64,000 bases of DNA from Apostichopus japonicus (taxonomy: Eukaryota; Echinodermata; Holothuroidea; Aspidochirotida; Stichopodidae), in the NCBI RefSeq assembly GCF_037975245.1, contig NC_092581.1, positions 19,984,303 to 20,048,302 on the forward strand, in the 5' to 3' direction. Below are positions 60,442 to 64,000 of this stretch, one piece after another. Positions within the stretch are counted from its first letter, which is position 1, and every line of letters starts with the position of its first letter. Both the position numbers and the translations under genes were made by a program. The notes beneath the pieces are model-generated. The model was given only the letters and a program-made list of their open reading frames with translations. It ran no database searches and was not told where the DNA came from.

Positions 60442-62512
60442 CAAGTTGAACGCATAGGTTCCTTGCTTTGCAAAAAGCAAGGAACCAAAAATCAACCTAC
60501 ATACGCTCAAATAATAATCCAAACATTCTTGGTATCCATTTCAGCAAATTTTACAATCTGAACTGATGTCAAATCAAGGATTTGTTTAACCCAAAGAATG
60601 CTATCATATGAGCTTTAATTTCCATATTTTGTTGGTGAGTAATAACTTCTTAGTGGAAAAATTGGGATTTTCCCTTTCCAGCATAATGTTTTTACAATGA
60701 CTGGTATAAAGCAGGAGGGAAAGGAATCCTAATAAAATACATTGTTGCTATGGGAACTGATCAATTACTAAAATTAGCTTTTAATATCTTCATTTATCAA
60801 AACAGGCAAGATTTCCTAGTCTATGAAACCAATAAATGGCTACAAATATGTTAATCTATATTCAAACCACAAATATGCTTCTTATAGCCATCTTTGTTTG
60901 TTTCTGTTTCATATCCTGCAAGAATTCTTGACATTTATCTGATGATGAATTAAGCTACATCATGAGATTTTTTACCTCTCCCATTACAATGAATTGTAAG
61001 CTTTCCAACAAATTTTGTCTGAAACTACTTGCTACCATTGTCTATAAATATACCAAACAGAGCAATAACAAGTCAACAGATGATTGCTTGAGATCTTAGA
61101 TTTCTTTTCAGAAAATTTTCAAAGACAGTCATGGAAAGCTAGCAAAACTTTGATCTCTTCAGAAAATAGTATGTCAGATGCTTCGGTTCCTATGGTAACA
61201 AACCGATTCAAAAATAGATCTTTGCAGGTAGGGGAGCTAAAAATCTGGAAACTTAAATGGACCCTATTAAAATGTGACCTTTGAAAGTGCATTTACAGCA
61301 ACCTACTATGTGAAGTAATTGAGACAGCAACTGGTATTTTATATTTTGACCTTCTGTCTTCTAAAGAACAATTAGTGTCACATTTTTAAGTCATAGCTCA
61401 GTTTAAAATGGGTAGAATTGAGGAAAATTAAGGTTAGACAGATGTAAGAGGGGCTTGCTCTGAATATCCTGGTGAAATTTAATATAATTCCTATAAACCA
61501 TTTTCTGGTAATCAACGCTCGCAGTTGATACGGTTTGCAGCCAAAGTGAACTTGAAGCAAACAGAAATAATTCCTTTTTTTTTTAAATCCCTTTAATACT
61601 TGCAGACAAATCACCCTTTCTAAGAAACCACTGCTAGAGCACAGAACGTTTGCTAATAGTGAATGAGGGCAGTAAACTTCCAAGAATTTGTTAAAATACA
61701 GAGCACACTTCAAAGTGAATTAAGTTCTCCAGTAAAGGACTTAACATGAAATACACATTACGAATAGCGTTAAGGATCGCTGATAAAGATACATGTCCTT
61801 GATGTCTATGCCATATGTAAACCAGTCGGACGCAGAGTAAAATAAGGGTCAATCAAGAACAGGGACATTTATTGTTTGGACAGTTGCAGTATGTCTGGAC
61901 CCCTCCAAGGTTGTTGGGTGGGACCTCATGAATGGGCAGAGGTCAGGATTCGGGCGACAAACCCCAATTATTAAACTTCAGCATGCATGTACCCTGACAT
62001 CATTTAAACTGCATGATGGCGAGTAAAATACAATTTGATCTCCAAAGTCACAGAATAATCATAAAAATATCAAAACCATGTTTCGCACTCCATTTTCCCC
62101 TAGAAGTGAACATACGTAAACAGAAGCACCACGATCATAACAATAATACTGTGCATTGGTTAAAAGCTTGCAGGTTTGCAGGAGGAGAAAGAGCAAAAAT
62201 AAATAAACAAAAACCAAACCAAAAGGAATAAATAATGATGTAGAGCTTACAACCGAGGTACCTACCACAGAATTCATGTACCCATGCAGATATATGATAT
62301 GTCGTCCACCAGACAGAGTAGGAACGAAGCATGCAAAGAAGCATGGACCCAAAACATAATATAACAGCAGATGAGAAAAGAGAGGGAAGGAAGAGAAACA
62401 ATTAGTGATGATGCAGCAAACTACAATAGCAGTGATCTGCATATATATGCAAATGATTAATGAATATGTATCAAATATGCAAACATGCCTAGACAACAAT
62501 GTCTATACTGCA

Positions 62513-62719
62513 CCCAGTTGGGACAATTTTTTATATACTGTAGTGTTATGCCCTGCTTCAGAGCATTCGTATTGTCAGTACGAGCACTATGAATACCATG
62601 TTTCTATCAGATCTTCAAGGTTAGGAACTGTTTGTACTGACAATACCAGTGCTTTGAGAGCATGATATTGGAGTACAGTATACAGAGGTATTAGCATTAG
62701 GAAATTGTCCCAACTGGCT
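62513..62719 (-). mobile_element. Small inverted-repeat (MITE-like) element, copy 2
   Basis: Ends CAGTTGGGACAATTT and AAATTGTCCCAACTG are perfect inverted repeats. Inside, GTATTGTCAGTACGAGCAC faces TGTACTGACAATACCAGTGC, so the whole copy could fold into a long hairpin. It is inverted relative to 24421-24620. Confidence 0.85.
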
Positions 62720-64000
62720 GATCTATAAAACACAATACACTTATATACGTGAATATTCATCTAATGTCGTGATAACTCTCTGTCCTGGAGGTTGCGCGAC
62801 GTAAAGTTATATTGAGACATCATGCAACATGTGCCACATTATATAATACAAACACAGAGCACTGGGGTACATTGTAACAAGTATAGTAACTACCATGTAA
62901 AATCCTGAAGAGGAAAAAACGTAAGTTTTTTGGGGGGGGGGGGGGAAACGATAACAAAAACAAAATTAAGGAAAGAGAGGACACCAATATCAATATTGAA
63001 GGAAACAAATATCTTGCCTTAAATTCAGTTATTCCTGCTACACCCACTAAGAGGATAGTAATGTACTTCAAACACTATTCCAATCGAAATGGTTGCAAAT
63101 TGAGATACAATGGAGAAAAGTTGGATGTTAATCTAGCTTTTTTTTTTTTAATTCTCGTTACGAAAGTGTTGACAACTTTTTGATCCGATTCGTCACAAGG
63201 ATAAACAACATTTTAAGCACTTATTTCGTGATTGTAATTTCTAGTAGAATGTACAGTAGATAGGAGAGGGACACTTCCATTTGTCACACTCAGTACATCT
63301 GTCAAATTAATATCAGAAACTGGAAATTAATTGAACCATCATTTTATTTCATGAAATTTGTTGCAAATTTGGGGGTTCAATGTGAAATATTCAGTGGTAA
63401 GAATAATTATGCAGCAAGGTTTAGAGGCAGCCTGCAGCATGGATACACACAAAATAGCAGTGAGGATTATTTTAGCAAAGAATTGAGTCAATTAACAACT
63501 AAATATTCTTTTTTAAAAGAAGCTCTGTTTATGAGCATGTCACTGTTTATTCTGGCCAGTTGATACGCATCATCTACATACCGTACCATATTTAAAATAT
63601 AAAATAACACTTAGGATATTACTCCTAATTTTATTGCATTTGGTGAGCGATTCATGAACCTCATATCCAACACTCGAAACACAATATCCTCAAGGGTATC
63701 AGCGATTTTCCACCTTCATTAATTAACTTAATGAATTCATTAATTTGGAACGACTTTAGTCACACCCATAAACACTAAAGGCATATAGCTCAAATGACGT
63801 ATTGGTTCAACCCACAGTTTCATATTTAAATGTAGTCTGTTGGTAATATGAAACAGACTTTTGAGATTCCAAACTTACTATGAAATTGAATCTACCCTAC
63901 ATTTGTGGATCACATCAAACCTTGCACAATCATATTTTGAAAATTCTATTATCTTCATGCATTCTCATTTCTCTCCCAGGAGAGAGACTTTCTTTCTGAA

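Larger units (their letters stand above)
57813..60486. mobile_element. Large non-coding element with inverted ends and AGGTCA-rich tandem core
   Basis: GGTTCCTTGCTT at 57813-57824 is matched by AAGCAAGGAACC at 60475-60486. The right end also forms its own hairpin (GGTTCCTTGCTTT against AAAGCAAGGAACC, 60457-60486). Inside are long tandem units, then an AC microsatellite. No transposase frame. The element limits are inferred from these ends. Confidence 0.55.
49220..64000. other. Upstream intron or intergenic DNA of the NHS-like gene
   Basis: Nearly 15 kb without a frame I can call. If the missing N-terminal exons lie past 64000, this is one large intron. It holds a tandem pair (49941-50069), a dispersed 130-bp repeat (51524-51652 and 56760-56887), a SINE-like piece, AT and AC runs, the AGGTCA-rich element and a MITE copy. 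The frames at 53737-54135, 55853-56158 and 61378-61713 show no domain. Confidence 0.6.

Noticed and set aside
60263-60561. Frames with runs of His-Thr
   Set aside because: Translation of the AC microsatellite.
1-64000. CRISPR arrays, operons, ribosome-binding sites, phage genes
   Set aside because: The window is intron-bearing animal DNA and none of the tandem arrays has CRISPR structure.

Overview
This is animal nuclear DNA: AT-rich, with intron-split genes that use GT-AG splice sites, many simple repeats and transposon debris. The gene set and repeats suit an invertebrate deuterostome, perhaps an echinoderm such as a sea cucumber, but nothing in the sequence proves the species. I rebuilt three protein-coding genes by hand, matching splice sites and checking codon phase across every junction.

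(1) Minus strand, 15597 down to 208 and past the left edge: the first 18 coding exons (708 residues) of an RNF17/Qin-type protein. It has a RING finger, two B-boxes, a helical region, one complete extended Tudor domain and the start of a second. Proteins of this type act in the germline piRNA pathway. (2) Plus strand, 17405-28618: a complete nine-exon MBTPS2 (site-2 protease, 489 residues). It has the HELGH and LDG zinc-site motifs and cleaves membrane-held transcription factors such as SREBP and ATF6. Genes 1 and 2 start head to head, 1.8 kb apart. (3) Minus strand, 49219-43143: the three last coding exons (1238 residues) of an NHS/NHSL (Nance-Horan syndrome) family actin regulator. Its N-terminal exons lie upstream, probably beyond the right edge. 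Genes 2 and 3 converge on a 14.5 kb stretch with no firm gene, though one short open segment at 39438-39566 looks like an exon. From 49.2 to 64 kb I see only intron or intergenic DNA with repeats.

Repeat layout: a 1 kb GC-rich fold-back element (14210-15227) sits in RNF17 intron 1. The first large MBTPS2 intron (21943-23676) holds a Penelope-like remnant with a hammerhead-like motif, and the last (23753-28395) holds a LINE tail and a small inverted-repeat element. A second copy of that small element lies inverted at 62.5 kb. A long array rich in AGGTCA half-sites fills 58-60.3 kb and is bounded by inverted ends. The most unusual observation is in RNF17 intron 13: its splice donor is copied five times in a 62-bp tandem array and its splice acceptor lies in a four-copy 44-bp array.

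The three genes do not form a pathway: germline RNA silencing, membrane-stress signalling and actin control are separate jobs. Homology calls come from recognised motifs; no search could be run.
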